From an uncultured Pseudomonadota bacterium (lineage in GTDB: Bacteria > Pseudomonadota > Gammaproteobacteria > Burkholderiales > JALYOK01), in contig CADEHE010000011.1 in assembly GCA_902826775.1 (NCBI GenBank), forward strand, positions 124,001 through 188,000: a stretch of 64,000 nt of DNA, in the 5' to 3' direction. A model generated the notes under the pieces. It was given only the letters and a program-made list of their open reading frames with translations. It was not told the origin of the DNA and did not search any database. Positions 8,361 through 17,546 of the stretch are shown piece by piece. How positions within the stretch are numbered: the stretch's first letter is position 1; the number at the start of each line of letters is the position of its first letter. The translations under genes and the position numbers were made by a program.

Positions 8361-9089
8361 TTATCCCCGCAAATCGACGGCGTGGTCGACGCCGCGGCTC
8401 GCCAGCAATTGCGCCAGCTTCTTGCGCGCATGAAACACGCGCGTTTTTACCGTGTTGACCGGGCACTGCATGATCTGCGCAATTTCTTCGTACGAATGCT
8501 CCTCGGCGAACGCCAATTCGATGACCCCCCGATGTTCGGCAGATAATTCATCCAACGCCCATGCCAGCAGCGCGCCGAATTGTTTGCCCAGCACTTCGCG
8601 TTCCGGATTGTTGGGCGCGGCGTGCGCGAAGGCATCCTCAGCGAATGATTCATCCGATAGTTGCGGCGCATCATCCGCATCGTAAGAGATTTCCGCAGCG
8701 TGGCGGCTGCTGCGCGCCAGGGCCTTCAAAGCTTTGTTGTGCGCGATGCCGAAGATCCAAGTCGATAGCCGTGAAGCATTGGCGTCGAAGCGCGCGGCGC
8801 TTTGCCAAACGACCAGCATGACATCGTTGATGGCTTCGTCGACCGCGTGCGGGCTGCGCACGAACTTACCGATGTAGCGCGCCAAGCGCGGAGCGTACAA
8901 ATAGTACAGGCGCTCGAAAGCTTGGCGGTCACCCTTGCTGACGGCGCGGATAAGCGCAAGTTCGTCGTTGGCGCCGCCGTTGGACAGTTGCACGTACGCG
9001 GTCCCAGGTGATGGAGTGTCGCCGTGATAGTAGTGCAACGCTATGTCGCTGACTACCCGTGTGCGGCGCGGCAGATGGGTCGACAACAT
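8361..9089 (-). CDS. ECF-type RNA polymerase sigma factor
   Basis: The 242-residue protein has sigma region 2 (FERLYYLYAPRLARYIGKFV then AINDVMLVVWQSA) and region 4 with a helix-turn-helix (HSYEEIAQIMQCPVNTVKTR), typical of extracytoplasmic-function sigma-70 factors. GGAG 7 nt upstream supports the ATG at 9089; a longer frame to 9170 would run through a strong hairpin. An acidic linker separates the two regions. It is the first gene of a three-gene operon with its likely anti-sigma factor and a subtilisin-like lipoprotein. Confidence 0.92.
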   Translation of the reverse strand: MLSTHLPRRTRVVSDIALHYYHGDTPSPGTAYVQLSNGGANDELALIRAVSKGDRQAFERLYYLYAPRLARYIGKFVRSPHAVDEAINDVMLVVWQSAARFDANASRLSTWIFGIAHNKALKALARSSRHAAEISYDADDAPQLSDESFAEDAFAHAAPNNPEREVLGKQFGALLAWALDELSAEHRGVIELAFAEEHSYEEIAQIMQCPVNTVKTRVFHARKKLAQLLASRGVDHAVDLRG

Positions 9090-9118
9090 TAGCGCACTCC
9101 GCTTTGCGCAACAAGAAA

Positions 9119-9162
9119 CCCCGGTGGGAAAGGAGAGGGGTGGGCCAAGCGTCCCACCGGGG
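9119..9162. promoter_or_regulatory. GC-rich hairpin in the sigma-factor leader
   Basis: A perfect 11-bp inverted repeat (CCCCGGTGGGA at 9119-9129 and TCCCACCGGGG at 9152-9162) lies 30 nt upstream of the sigma-factor ATG and leaves the ribosome-binding site free. It could be a leader structure or part of the promoter region. No T run follows it. Confidence 0.45.
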
Positions 9163-9364
9163 GGAGGCAACTGAACATCTCATGCGCACGTTGATCCATG
9201 CGGCGTGATTTCAGCCCGGCGGGCAAAAGGTTCAAAGGCTCTGTTGGAGTGTTGCTAGTTCCTCAGATTTTTTTAATACACCTAATAGGATATAACGAAG
9301 AGTTAGACTGATAAATAATAAATACGTAGTACAGGCGTATGTATTGAAAAACCAACACCGCGAA

Positions 9365-10693
9365 CTAGTAGCGAAACTGCGCATAAACCCAAATCTTGGC
9401 AAGATCGAACGCTTGCCCCGAGCCGCTGTTCCGCGCGACGTTGCGCGAATCGCGCGCGGCTTGATAGTCGGCATATTGCAAGCCGATCAAGAAGCGTTGG
9501 GCGATGGGTTTTTCGACCAGAAAGTTCCATTCTTGACCGTAGCGGTAATCGTCACGGTCGGAGCGAAAATCGTGAAACTCTGCTGCCAACTGCGTGCCCG
9601 CGACTCTTGCGGTGAGCCGCACATACTCATCGCGAATACCGTCGCCCGGCGTGACCAAGAAGCGATCGGCTGCGCCTTGAAAGGCGTGGTTGGTGCCGAG
9701 CGGTGTTTGAAACGCGTCCACACCGCCGTTGCCGGTGAGCAGTTCATAGCCGAAGCCCAAGCCGATCGACTCCAGCGTCTTGCCGACGGCATAACGGCCG
9801 GAGACTTCAAGCAGCGCGTAGTGCGCGTCGATCGCGTTCGGGTTGTCGGCGAAGTCGGATTGCGTTGCCGCCTCGAGCGCGTAAGCGAGACGCAACTTCG
9901 GCATCGCCACGTGATTTCCTTGAAAACGCGCGCCATAGGTCGCGGTGGAAAAACGCGGCGAAGTGCGGCCGACAAAGTCCAGCAGATAGACATAGCCTTC
10001 GAGCTTGCCTGCCGCGAAGCCGCTGTACTGCACATTCAGCGCATGACTGTGCATGCGAAAGTCGCGCGACTCGGGGTTGGGATGCTCTTCGCCAAAGATG
10101 CGGTTCGCGTTCCAGATATAGGCGTAATCGATCGTAGTCTTAGGCAGCGAAAGGTTCAGCGCGCGAAACGCGTCGTAGGTTTGCATGTTCTGGCGGAAGC
10201 CGACATTGCCCAAGAAACGATGCAGCGGCGCTTCGCGATGCGTCAATTCTTGGCGGCCGTAGGTGAGCACGGTGCGCGGCACACCGCCGAAACGCAGGAA
10301 TGCCTGATTGACTTCCGTGCCTTCCGGGTCGACTACGATCGCGCGGTTAGTCACGCCATTGCTGCCGCCGTCGTTGTAGAGTTCGTTGCCGATGACGGCG
10401 ATGTTTTCGATCTGCACGTAGCCGTTGAAGTCGTAAAGGCTGCCGGTGGTGTAACCGAGCGCCGTGCGCAGCGTGGAGGCGTGTGCATCGCGCAAATTCG
10501 GCGTGCCATCGTCGACTGACTCGAAACGGTAGCGCATGGTCAGATCGAGTTTGCCGCCCGTTATAAGATCTTGCAGCGCATCGGCCGACAGGGCGTGCGG
10601 CGGCGTGAGCAATAGCCCGGCCAGCGCCACACGGCGGACAAGCGCGCGCAAACTCGGATCGCGGGACCGGATTGCTTCGATCTGATGCGCCAT
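9365..10693 (-). CDS. Outer-membrane barrel, alginate-export-like
   Basis: A 442-residue protein with a signal peptide (cut near ALSADA). A series of amphipathic beta strands follows and ends in the aromatic-terminated strand IWVYAQFRY, as expected for an outer-membrane barrel. Segments such as GGKLDLTMRYRFESVDD and TYGRQELTHREAPLHRFLG resemble the alginate export/OprE-like porin family. No alginate genes are nearby, so the transported substrate is unknown. It stands alone on the minus strand. Confidence 0.75.
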   Translation of the reverse strand: MAHQIEAIRSRDPSLRALVRRVALAGLLLTPPHALSADALQDLITGGKLDLTMRYRFESVDDGTPNLRDAHASTLRTALGYTTGSLYDFNGYVQIENIAVIGNELYNDGGSNGVTNRAIVVDPEGTEVNQAFLRFGGVPRTVLTYGRQELTHREAPLHRFLGNVGFRQNMQTYDAFRALNLSLPKTTIDYAYIWNANRIFGEEHPNPESRDFRMHSHALNVQYSGFAAGKLEGYVYLLDFVGRTSPRFSTATYGARFQGNHVAMPKLRLAYALEAATQSDFADNPNAIDAHYALLEVSGRYAVGKTLESIGLGFGYELLTGNGGVDAFQTPLGTNHAFQGAADRFLVTPGDGIRDEYVRLTARVAGTQLAAEFHDFRSDRDDYRYGQEWNFLVEKPIAQRFLIGLQYADYQAARDSRNVARNSGSGQAFDLAKIWVYAQFRY

Positions 10694-10719
10694 GGCGCTA
10701 ATGGTAGCGCGTCTGCTAA

Positions 10720-11559
10720 TCAGTTGCTTTGTGCAAACGTCACACGCTCGATCTGCGCCAGATCGAGTGCCGATTCGACGCTGCTAAAACCCGCGTCGGC
10801 AAACAATGCCCGGCAGCGTTCGGCCTGATCGTAACCGTGCTCGATGATGAGCCAGCCGCCGGGGCGCAAGTGCTTGCGCGCACCGGCGACGATGGTGCGA
10901 ATGGCGTCCAGTCCTTCGCGGCCGCCGACCAACGCCTGTTGCGGCTCATAGCGCAAGTCGCCTTGCGCTAGATGCGCGTCATCCGTTGCCACGTACGGCG
11001 GGTTCGAAACGATGACATCGAAGCGCTCCGCGCCCAATGCTTCATACCAATTCGAGCGGCGAAACGCCAAGTGCGCGGCGGCGTGGCCGAGCAGAGTCAG
11101 CGCGTTCTCGCGCGCAACGGCGAGCGCAGGTTCAGAGACGTCCACTGCCGTTATCGTCGCGTCGGTGCGCAGGGCGGCGAGCGCAATTGCAATGGCGCCG
11201 CTGCCTGTGCCCAGATCGAGCACGCGCGGCTGCGCCAGATGAGCAAGTCGTGCCAGCGCAAGTTCGACAACCAGTTCCGTTTCCGGTCGCGGAATCAGCA
11301 CATCCGGCGTGACGCGCAAAAGCAGGCCATAAAATTCGCGCTCCCCGGTGAGATAGGCGACCGGCTCACCGGTACAGCGTCGTTCGACAAGCACCGCGTA
11401 CGCCGTCGCTTGATCCGATGCAATCTTCGCGCGCCCGTGCGCGGCGAGATAAGCCCGCTCGACTCCGAGCGCATATTGCAGCAGTACGCGTGCGTCCACG
11501 ACATCCACGCGGGTGCGCGCCCATGCCAGCGCCTCGGTAATGGTGAGTTGATCGTGCAT
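10720..11559 (-). CDS. prmC: Release factor N5-glutamine methyltransferase
   Basis: The 279-residue protein has the PrmC/HemK layout: an N-terminal helical substrate-binding domain and a Rossmann domain with DLGTGSGAIAIALA (about 115-128) and the glutamine-binding NPPY motif at 186-189. It methylates the Gln of the GGQ motif in release factors RF1 and RF2. In many proteobacteria it directly follows hemA-prfA; here it is on the same strand but about 6.4 kb away, separated by unrelated genes. Confidence 0.95.
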   Translation of the reverse strand: MHDQLTITEALAWARTRVDVVDARVLLQYALGVERAYLAAHGRAKIASDQATAYAVLVERRCTGEPVAYLTGEREFYGLLLRVTPDVLIPRPETELVVELALARLAHLAQPRVLDLGTGSGAIAIALAALRTDATITAVDVSEPALAVARENALTLLGHAAAHLAFRRSNWYEALGAERFDVIVSNPPYVATDDAHLAQGDLRYEPQQALVGGREGLDAIRTIVAGARKHLRPGGWLIIEHGYDQAERCRALFADAGFSSVESALDLAQIERVTFAQSN

Positions 11560-11649
11560 GCAGCCTCCGCCGCGATTCTAGCGGAGGCAACTGCGCCCAG
11601 TGCTAACCCGTTTGATCGCGGGACCGCGCTCGCGTGGGCCTTGCTTAAA

Positions 11650-11880
11650 TCAGCGCGTAACACAGCGGCCATGTTCGCCGCCTTCTCGCCCGTGACAAAC
11701 AGCGTGCTGGATCTGCGCGCGATTTAATCCGATATCGGCGAGTTCACGATCGCTCCAGGCGGACAGTTCGGCTACCGCTCTGGCGTAGCGCGCCTGCGCT
11801 AAGCGCGCCTCCCGTGCTTCGTCAGTTCCGCCGGCGAGGCGGCGGAAAAAGCTGTAGAGGGGTTGGAGCGTGATGGTCAT
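11650..11880 (-). CDS. DUF1127-domain small protein
   Basis: The 76-residue protein carries the DUF1127 signature (LSAWSDRELADIGLNRAQI) after an N-terminal helix and an Arg/Ala-rich stretch. The ATG at 11880 is preferred because the longer frame to 11955 would overlap the upstream terminator. DUF1127 proteins are short, mostly uncharacterised and often stress- or phosphate-responsive; some bind RNA. The role here is unknown. Confidence 0.75.
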   Translation of the reverse strand: MTITLQPLYSFFRRLAGGTDEAREARLAQARYARAVAELSAWSDRELADIGLNRAQIQHAVCHGREGGEHGRCVTR

Positions 11881-11904
11881 GATCAAACGGCGTTGGGTGG
11901 CGGG

Positions 11905-11938
11905 AAAAGAAAAGCGGCCCGCCTGGACGGCGAGCCGC
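11905..11938 (-). terminator. Rho-independent terminator
   Basis: Read on the minus strand, a 10-bp stem with one G-T pair (GCGGCTCGCC, loop GTCCA, GGCGGGCCGC) is followed by TTTTCTTTT. It lies after the SnoaL-like gene and before the DUF1127 gene, so it ends transcription of the former. Confidence 0.75.
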
Positions 11939-11986
11939 AAAGACGCGAAATACAACGCGTCGGAGGAGGCAATTGATCAGCTAACG

Positions 11987-12472
11987 CTAGTTCACCGGCG
12001 TCATGTTGGCTTTGAGTGCTTGCAGAATCTCCGGGGTGCGGCTTAGTTGTGTGTACTTGACGATCTCGTTGCCGCGCATCTGCACGATGGCGAGCGGCAT
12101 GCTCGTTTTGCCGCCGTCGGCGGGCTTAAGTTCGTACTGCACGAATACCAAATCCGGCTCGAGCGTGGGGAAAACGTAGACATTGGCAACGCTCGCTTGC
12201 GGTGCGCTTTCGGCCAGCGCGCGCAAATGCGCTAGCACCGCCTGGCGGCCTTCTACGTTCAGATTTACGCCGCTGCCGCGCAAGCCGTATTCGCTTAAGG
12301 TGTATTGGTAGATCGCGTCCTCGGCGATCCAAGCCCCACGCGGGTCTTGCATTGCCAGTTGAGCAGCGAACGCGTTTTTGGCGCGTGTAACGACTGTCCC
12401 CGCGGCCGGATCGGCGGCAAACGAGGATGTCAATTGCATGACACCCACTGCGGCGATAAGTAGCTTTCTCAT
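11987..12472 (-). CDS. Exported SnoaL/NTF2-like protein
   Basis: A 161-residue protein with a signal peptide (MRKLLIAAVGVMQLTSSFAA) and a domain resembling SnoaL/NTF2-fold proteins (repeated alpha/beta pattern, AEDAIYQYTLSEYG ... GRQAVLAHLRALAE). The ATG at 12472 is used because it gives a clean signal peptide and has GAGG upstream. The gene is divergent from a LysR regulator with 142 nt between them, which makes it a candidate target. Ligand or reaction unknown. Confidence 0.65.
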   Translation of the reverse strand: MRKLLIAAVGVMQLTSSFAADPAAGTVVTRAKNAFAAQLAMQDPRGAWIAEDAIYQYTLSEYGLRGSGVNLNVEGRQAVLAHLRALAESAPQASVANVYVFPTLEPDLVFVQYELKPADGGKTSMPLAIVQMRGNEIVKYTQLSRTPEILQALKANMTPVN

Positions 12473-12614
12473 GGCGTTTAATCCTCTAAAAGTGAAATAC
12501 TTGCTGCGATGTACCAATGACGGTGAGCCTTTACACAAGCTCATATCACGCTGCTTAGTCTAGATTCATTGTTGCTATGCAACAAACGAGTTATTATTGT
12601 GTCTCGATTAAGTT

Positions 12615-13556
12615 GTGGTTGTAGATGTGAGCAAGCGCCTCGCGCCCATCAACGCGCTGAAAGCATTTGAGGTGGCGGCGCGCCACCTAAGTTTCAGCAA
12701 AGCAGCGAAAGAGCTCAGCGTTTCGCCGGCCGCGATCAGCCAACAGATTCGCACGCTCGAAGATTATCTGGGCGTTACGCTGTTTCACCGCGGCAGCCGC
12801 ACCCTCACGCTCACTGCCGACGCGGCGGCAGTCATGCCGCAGTTGCACGAAGCGTTCAATTTGCTCGGTAACGTGATGCTGCGCCTGCGGCGCGAAGCGG
12901 GGCAGACGCTGCGCGTGTGGATGCCGCCGTCGTTCGCCGCGAAATGGCTGGTGCCCAAGCTGCCGCGTTTTGCCGCGTTGCAGCCCGAAATCGATTTAGA
13001 GGTGTCTGCCAGTGCCAGCTTGATTGGCGAGACACCTTCGCAGCGCATGATGAGCGAGCACTTTCGCGACGGCAGCATCGATGTCGCCATCGCCTACGGC
13101 AAGGGCGACTACGAAGGATTGAAGGTCGACATACTGCTTACCGTCGCTGCGGTGCCGCTGTGTAGTCCGCAATTGCTGCGCGATGCGGAGCATCCGCTGC
13201 GGCAACCCGCCGATCTACGCCACCACACGCTGGTGCACGATGAAACCGACTACGACGGCAGGCCCGAATGGACCGATTGGCTGGCCTTGGCGCAACTGGA
13301 CGATATCGACGCCTCGCGCGGCCTGCGCTTTAATCACATTTCGCTTGCGCTCGACGCCGCTGCCAATGGGCAAGGCGTGGTGCTCGGTATCGAGCCGCTC
13401 GCCGCGAGCGACATCGAAGCGGGACGCTTGACGGTGCCGTTCGGGCCGCGCTTGCCGCTGCGCAATGCGTATTACCTCGTTAGCGCGCACGAGAGCGCGA
13501 AGCAATCGACCATCGGCCCATTCCGCGATTGGTTGTTCGCCGAAGCGCAGCGCTAA
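12615..13556 (+). CDS. LysR-family transcriptional regulator (GcvA-like)
   Basis: A 313-residue protein with an N-terminal winged helix-turn-helix (LKAFEVAARHLSFSKAAKEL, then SPAAISQQIRTLEDYLG) and a C-terminal periplasmic-binding-type effector domain. The sequence resembles the GcvA subgroup. The frame starts with GTG at 12615; another GTG at 12627 is possible. LysR proteins often control the divergent neighbour, here the SnoaL-like gene. The effector is unknown. Confidence 0.9.
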   Translation: MVVDVSKRLAPINALKAFEVAARHLSFSKAAKELSVSPAAISQQIRTLEDYLGVTLFHRGSRTLTLTADAAAVMPQLHEAFNLLGNVMLRLRREAGQTLRVWMPPSFAAKWLVPKLPRFAALQPEIDLEVSASASLIGETPSQRMMSEHFRDGSIDVAIAYGKGDYEGLKVDILLTVAAVPLCSPQLLRDAEHPLRQPADLRHHTLVHDETDYDGRPEWTDWLALAQLDDIDASRGLRFNHISLALDAAANGQGVVLGIEPLAASDIEAGRLTVPFGPRLPLRNAYYLVSAHESAKQSTIGPFRDWLFAEAQR

Positions 13557-13589
13557 AGCCGGTGAGCTGGACGAACGCGAGGGGCGAAC

Positions 13590-13617
13590 CTGGATCCCCG
13601 CCTGCGCGGGGATAACG
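13590..13617. repeat. Half-copy of the REP-like repeat
   Basis: CTGGATCCCCGCCTGCGC with the following GGGGATAACG matches, with a few changes, the right arm of the palindromic repeat at 3696-3769. It lies between the LysR gene and the phoX terminator. Confidence 0.5.
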
Positions 13618-13676
13618 TGTCTCTGTTTTTGCTCTATTGATCCAAAGATGGCCTTGTTCATGCCCGCGCGGAAATG

Positions 13677-13700
13677 AAAAGGCTGCCCGTAGGCGGCCTT
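13677..13700 (-). terminator. Rho-independent terminator of phoX
   Basis: On the minus strand AAGGCCGCC, a short loop and GGGCAGCC form a stem with one mismatch, followed by TTTTC. It begins about 24 nt after the phoX stop. Confidence 0.6.
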
Positions 13701-13723
13701 CCGATCTAACCGGCGCGCGCAGC

Positions 13724-15661
13724 TTAACTGCCGATCTGACCGCCGTCGTCTTTGGTGATCACGATCGTTGCCGAGCGCGGCCGTCCGCCCGCAGCGCCAT
13801 CGGGCCAAGAGCTGTAGCGCTTCGGGTCGGCGGGGTCATTTACGCCACTCGGCGCTTCGCCCGGGTGCTGGATGCCGACGAACATGGTGCGCTCGTCGGG
13901 TGTGACGAACACGCCGGTGATTTCACACACGTTCGGGCCGACCAAGAAGCGCCGCGTTTCGCGCGTGGCCGGATCGGCGCATAGCATCTGATTGTTGCCG
14001 AAGCCGGCGTAGCTGCCGGAGTTGATGGTGCTGCCCGAGACGTCGGTCTGGATCCAGAGACGGCCGCTCGGTGCGACGTAGATGCCATCCGGCGAGCCGT
14101 ACTTGTCCCCCACGATCGTTGAGCCATGGGCGGGATTGGCCGGGTCGCCCGCCAAAGCAAAGATATCCCACATGAAGGTCGGCTCGACCCAATCGTGCCG
14201 ATAGCGCCAACGGATGATGTGGCCGTACGTATTTGGCGTGCGCGGATTGGCCGCATCGACGCCGGGATTGGTGCCGGTGCCGCGGCGGCTGTTATTGGTA
14301 AGAGTGGCGATGGCGGTCAACTCGCGCGGGAAAGTGTCGATCCATTCCGGGCGGTCCATCTTGGTGGCGCCGGCCGCATCGGCTGCGCCGCGCGTGTTGA
14401 TCAAGATATCGGCCAGCGTCCAGCCCGCCAGCGCGGGGTTGCTCGGCGTGAGCGGCAGCCACTCGCCAGTGCCGTCGGCGTTGAACTTAGCGACGTAGAG
14501 CACGCCGTCGTCCAGCGGGTTGATTCCCATGCGGCGCGCGCGCCGCCACGGCAAATTGGATACGTAGCGATAGATGTACTCAAATTGCTCATCATCGCCC
14601 ATGTACACGACGACGTGCCCCCTGCGCGTTTCCTGCACCCATGCGCCTTCGTGCTTGAGGCGCCCGAGCGCGGTGCGCTTAACCGGCTTAGAGTGTGGGC
14701 GGAAGGGGTCGATCTCCGTGACCCAGCCGAAGCGGTTGGCTTCGTTCGGTTCGAGGTCAGCGTTAAAGCGCGTGTCGCTGGTGTGCCATAGATAGCCGAA
14801 CCCCGCCGCGTTGATGCCGTAGCGCCGTTCCAGCTCGGTTTGCGCGCCGGTCTTGCGGAAGTAGCCGTTGAAGTTCTCCTCGCATGCAAGGTAGGTGCCC
14901 CACGGCGTGTAGCCCATGGCGCAATTGTTCAGCGTGCCGAGCACCTCACGCCCGGTTGGGTCCGCGCTGGTGGCGAGTCGCGGATCGCCCGCGGCGGGAC
15001 CGCCCATCTCGATCGGCGTGTAGCCGGTCACGCGGCGCGCGTAACGCGACGGGCGCACCACTTGCCATTCGCGGCGCTCGCGCCGCTCATCGCTTTCGTC
15101 CGCGTCGCGGCCATCCGGACGCACGCGCTTTATCTCAATCACCGAGACGCCATGCGCAGCCAGCGATTTGCGGGTTTTATCGGTGCTCCAGTTTGCCGTG
15201 CCATCCGTGAACAACAGGACGTCGTCGCTGTATTCGTGGTTCTGCACCAGCAGCCCGCGGCGCGAGCCGTTAATCGGAAAGTACACCACGCCATCGTTGT
15301 GCATGCCCCACTGCTGTTCTTGGTCCTGCCAAGTATTGCTGGCGTCTTGGTTGAACGCAGGGCCGTTGGAGATCGGATCGCCCCAAGCGACCAGTACCTT
15401 CGCTGAGTAGCCCTCTGGCACCACGACCGCATCAGCCGATGAAACCGGAACGGATGTGAAGCCGAGCAGCGGTTTGCCGCCGCGATCGGCCAATGCCGGC
15501 ACACTGTGTAGTAGAGCGCCGATGCCGCCAAGCGAGGCCGCCGCGGTAAGCGTTAAGCTGCCGCTGATAAAGCCGCGGCGCGACAAGCGGGTGCTGAGGA
15601 CTTGTTCGAAAGAGTTGTTGCTCGAATCATTGCTGATGATGTTGTCATCGACGTTAGACAA
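13724..15661 (-). CDS. phoX: PhoX-family alkaline phosphatase, Tat-exported
   Basis: The 645-residue protein belongs to the DUF839/PhoX family. It has a twin-arginine signal (SRRGF, residues 27-31) followed by a hydrophobic segment, so it is exported folded. Family hallmarks include WGMHNDGVVYFP, LLVQNHEYSDD, NCAMGYTPWGTYLACEENFNG and the late FVGIQHPGE. PhoX enzymes release phosphate from organic phosphomonoesters using Ca and Fe. This fits the pst/ppk/ppx region 30 kb away, but I find no convincing Pho box upstream. Confidence 0.9.
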   Translation of the reverse strand: MSNVDDNIISNDSSNNSFEQVLSTRLSRRGFISGSLTLTAAASLGGIGALLHSVPALADRGGKPLLGFTSVPVSSADAVVVPEGYSAKVLVAWGDPISNGPAFNQDASNTWQDQEQQWGMHNDGVVYFPINGSRRGLLVQNHEYSDDVLLFTDGTANWSTDKTRKSLAAHGVSVIEIKRVRPDGRDADESDERRERREWQVVRPSRYARRVTGYTPIEMGGPAAGDPRLATSADPTGREVLGTLNNCAMGYTPWGTYLACEENFNGYFRKTGAQTELERRYGINAAGFGYLWHTSDTRFNADLEPNEANRFGWVTEIDPFRPHSKPVKRTALGRLKHEGAWVQETRRGHVVVYMGDDEQFEYIYRYVSNLPWRRARRMGINPLDDGVLYVAKFNADGTGEWLPLTPSNPALAGWTLADILINTRGAADAAGATKMDRPEWIDTFPRELTAIATLTNNSRRGTGTNPGVDAANPRTPNTYGHIIRWRYRHDWVEPTFMWDIFALAGDPANPAHGSTIVGDKYGSPDGIYVAPSGRLWIQTDVSGSTINSGSYAGFGNNQMLCADPATRETRRFLVGPNVCEITGVFVTPDERTMFVGIQHPGEAPSGVNDPADPKRYSSWPDGAAGGRPRSATIVITKDDGGQIGS

Positions 15662-15782
15662 GGGGCGAGTCTCCTATTCGGCTGTCGCGGGCTTCGCCTG
15701 CGTAAGGGCGAATTGAGCCGAACTGTACGAATCTCTTATTGCAGATTCGTGAAACCGCGCCTGTGTGTAAGCGCAAGCGCAA

Positions 15783-15800
15783 CTGCCGCAGCTGCGGCAG
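15783..15800. repeat. 18-bp perfect palindrome
   Basis: CTGCCGCAGCTGCGGCAG is perfectly self-complementary and lies between the chemoreceptor stop and the phoX start, about 122 nt upstream of phoX. It could be a transcription-factor site for phoX or a hairpin after the chemoreceptor gene; no T run follows. Confidence 0.45.
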
Positions 15801-15917
15801 AAACGAGCGGTAGAGCGCGTGTCGCAGCGGCAAAGCGGCGCGGCCCCTTCCGGGCACCCGTACCGAGGAGCCTGTGGGCCGGATGCGCGCGCCGCGCCGG
15901 TTACGCTGCGGCAGCCG

Positions 15918-17546
15918 CTAGGCGGTCTTGAATTGCGCCACGACGGTTTGCAAACTGTCCGCCCAGTTTTGGAGATCGTTGGCGGCGCGGGCGGCTTCGC
16001 TGACAGCGGCGTGGTTTTCTTCCGTCATCTGCGCGATCTTTTCCACATGCCTGGCGATGTCATGCGAAGCGATGCTCTGTTCTTTTACGCTGGCGCTGAT
16101 TTCTTGCACGCTCTTGGCGGCGATCGTGACCGAACTGGTGGCTTGATCGAGCACCTTGACCACACTCTCGACGTGCCCGCGGGATGAAGTCAGCGATTCC
16201 ATGCCGCGCTCGATGGCTTGTCCTACGGTGAGCGACTGATTGCCCAAAGCCTTGGTCACGGAATCGATTTCCGTGGCGGATTGACCGCTCTTCTCGGCCA
16301 GTTTTCGCACTTCGTCAGCAACGACGGCAAAGCCGCGCCCTTGTTCGCCCGCGCGCGCCGCTTCAATGGCCGCGTTGAGAGCCAACAAATTGGTTTGCTC
16401 AGCGATATCCTTCACTTGCTTAGTCATGCTGGTAATGGTCTGCGTGCTTCTCACGAATTCACCGACCGAAGTGGCGATCTCGCCGACTGCCGCTTCGACT
16501 TTCTGAATCTCCTGTACCAGGCCTTGCATGCTCTTGGTGCTTGCTTGCGTCTGAGACAAGCTGCTGCTGGTCACCTCGTGGGCTTCGTTCGCGTTGCTCG
16601 CCACCGAGCTGATGCTGGAGGTGACTTCTTCCATGGCGGAGGCGGTCGATGCCGTTGCATCGCCTTGCATCCGCGAAGCTTCGCTTACCTGCGCCGTGCT
16701 GGCGCTCAATTGCGCGCTCGCGCTCGCCACGCTGGAGGCGCCTTCGCGCACCGTGCACACGGTCTTAGCCAAGCTGGCGACCATGTTCTTAAGCGCTGCG
16801 AGCATGACATTGACTTCGTCCTTGCCGGTCAGCTCCACCTTGGCGGTGAGATCGCCGGCGCCGACTCGTTGAGCGACGTCAACGGCGCGGGCCAGCGGCC
16901 GCGTGATGCTGCGCGTGATGACGACACCTGCAATACTGGCCAGAAGCACTGAAAGCAACGTAATGCTCAACATGACGGTGCGGCTCTTGGCGTAGCTCGC
17001 TGTGGCATGCGTGAGGTCCGCATTGCTGTCTTGCTCTGCTTGCTTGAGATAGTCTCGCAGCGCTTCCTGCCACGCGGCGGTGACCGGGGCGGCTTTGATC
17101 AAGAGTAAATCGGTGCCTTCTTGCTGCTTATGCGCGCGCGCGAGATCAATTACTTTCTGGTTGTGCTGCAGTGCCTCTTCGCGCAGTTCTTTGATACGGC
17201 TACGCAGGGCCAGCCCTTCTTTGCTGGTGTCCAGCTCTTCGAGCGCTTCCCACGATTTCTTATAGATTTCGCGCGCGCGCAAGATTTTTTGAAATTCTTG
17301 CTCCTGCGCCGCGCTGTCGCTCAGCAGCAGCATAGAGCGTGTCACGCGGCCGACGACATGGTTGGCGTCCGCCATCTGATTCAACAGATCCATCTTGCGC
17401 ACGTTATGGTGCACGATGTGATCGAGGGCCGTGTGCTCGGTATGCATACCTGAAAGGCCTGCCGCGCCCACGACCACCAAGGCGAGCGCAAGCAGTCCAA
17501 AGGCCATGCCAAGTCTGAATCCAATCTTCATATTTTCCAGTTTCAT
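15918..17546 (-). CDS. Methyl-accepting chemotaxis protein (Tar-like)
   Basis: The 542-residue chemoreceptor has TM1 (about 13-33), a four-helix-bundle periplasmic sensor domain (about 34-185), TM2 (about 190-210), HAMP (RSITRPLARAVDVAQRVGAG) and a long cytoplasmic signalling domain with the hairpin tip LLALNAAIEAARAGEQGRGF. The ATG at 17546 is preferred because AAAGGA lies just upstream; the frame also opens at a TTG at 17564. The ligand is unknown. No che genes are nearby, so it is an orphan receptor. Confidence 0.93.
   Translation of the reverse strand: MKLENMKIGFRLGMAFGLLALALVVVGAAGLSGMHTEHTALDHIVHHNVRKMDLLNQMADANHVVGRVTRSMLLLSDSAAQEQEFQKILRAREIYKKSWEALEELDTSKEGLALRSRIKELREEALQHNQKVIDLARAHKQQEGTDLLLIKAAPVTAAWQEALRDYLKQAEQDSNADLTHATASYAKSRTVMLSITLLSVLLASIAGVVITRSITRPLARAVDVAQRVGAGDLTAKVELTGKDEVNVMLAALKNMVASLAKTVCTVREGASSVASASAQLSASTAQVSEASRMQGDATASTASAMEEVTSSISSVASNANEAHEVTSSSLSQTQASTKSMQGLVQEIQKVEAAVGEIATSVGEFVRSTQTITSMTKQVKDIAEQTNLLALNAAIEAARAGEQGRGFAVVADEVRKLAEKSGQSATEIDSVTKALGNQSLTVGQAIERGMESLTSSRGHVESVVKVLDQATSSVTIAAKSVQEISASVKEQSIASHDIARHVEKIAQMTEENHAAVSEAARAANDLQNWADSLQTVVAQFKTA

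Noticed and set aside
9344..10519. 391-codon plus-strand frame over the outer-membrane barrel gene
   Set aside because: It is antisense to a clear barrel protein with signal peptide and aromatic terminal strand, and its own product has no recognisable domain.
15662..15782. Pho box upstream of phoX
   Set aside because: Isolated CTGT fragments occur but no pair with the 7-4-7 spacing.
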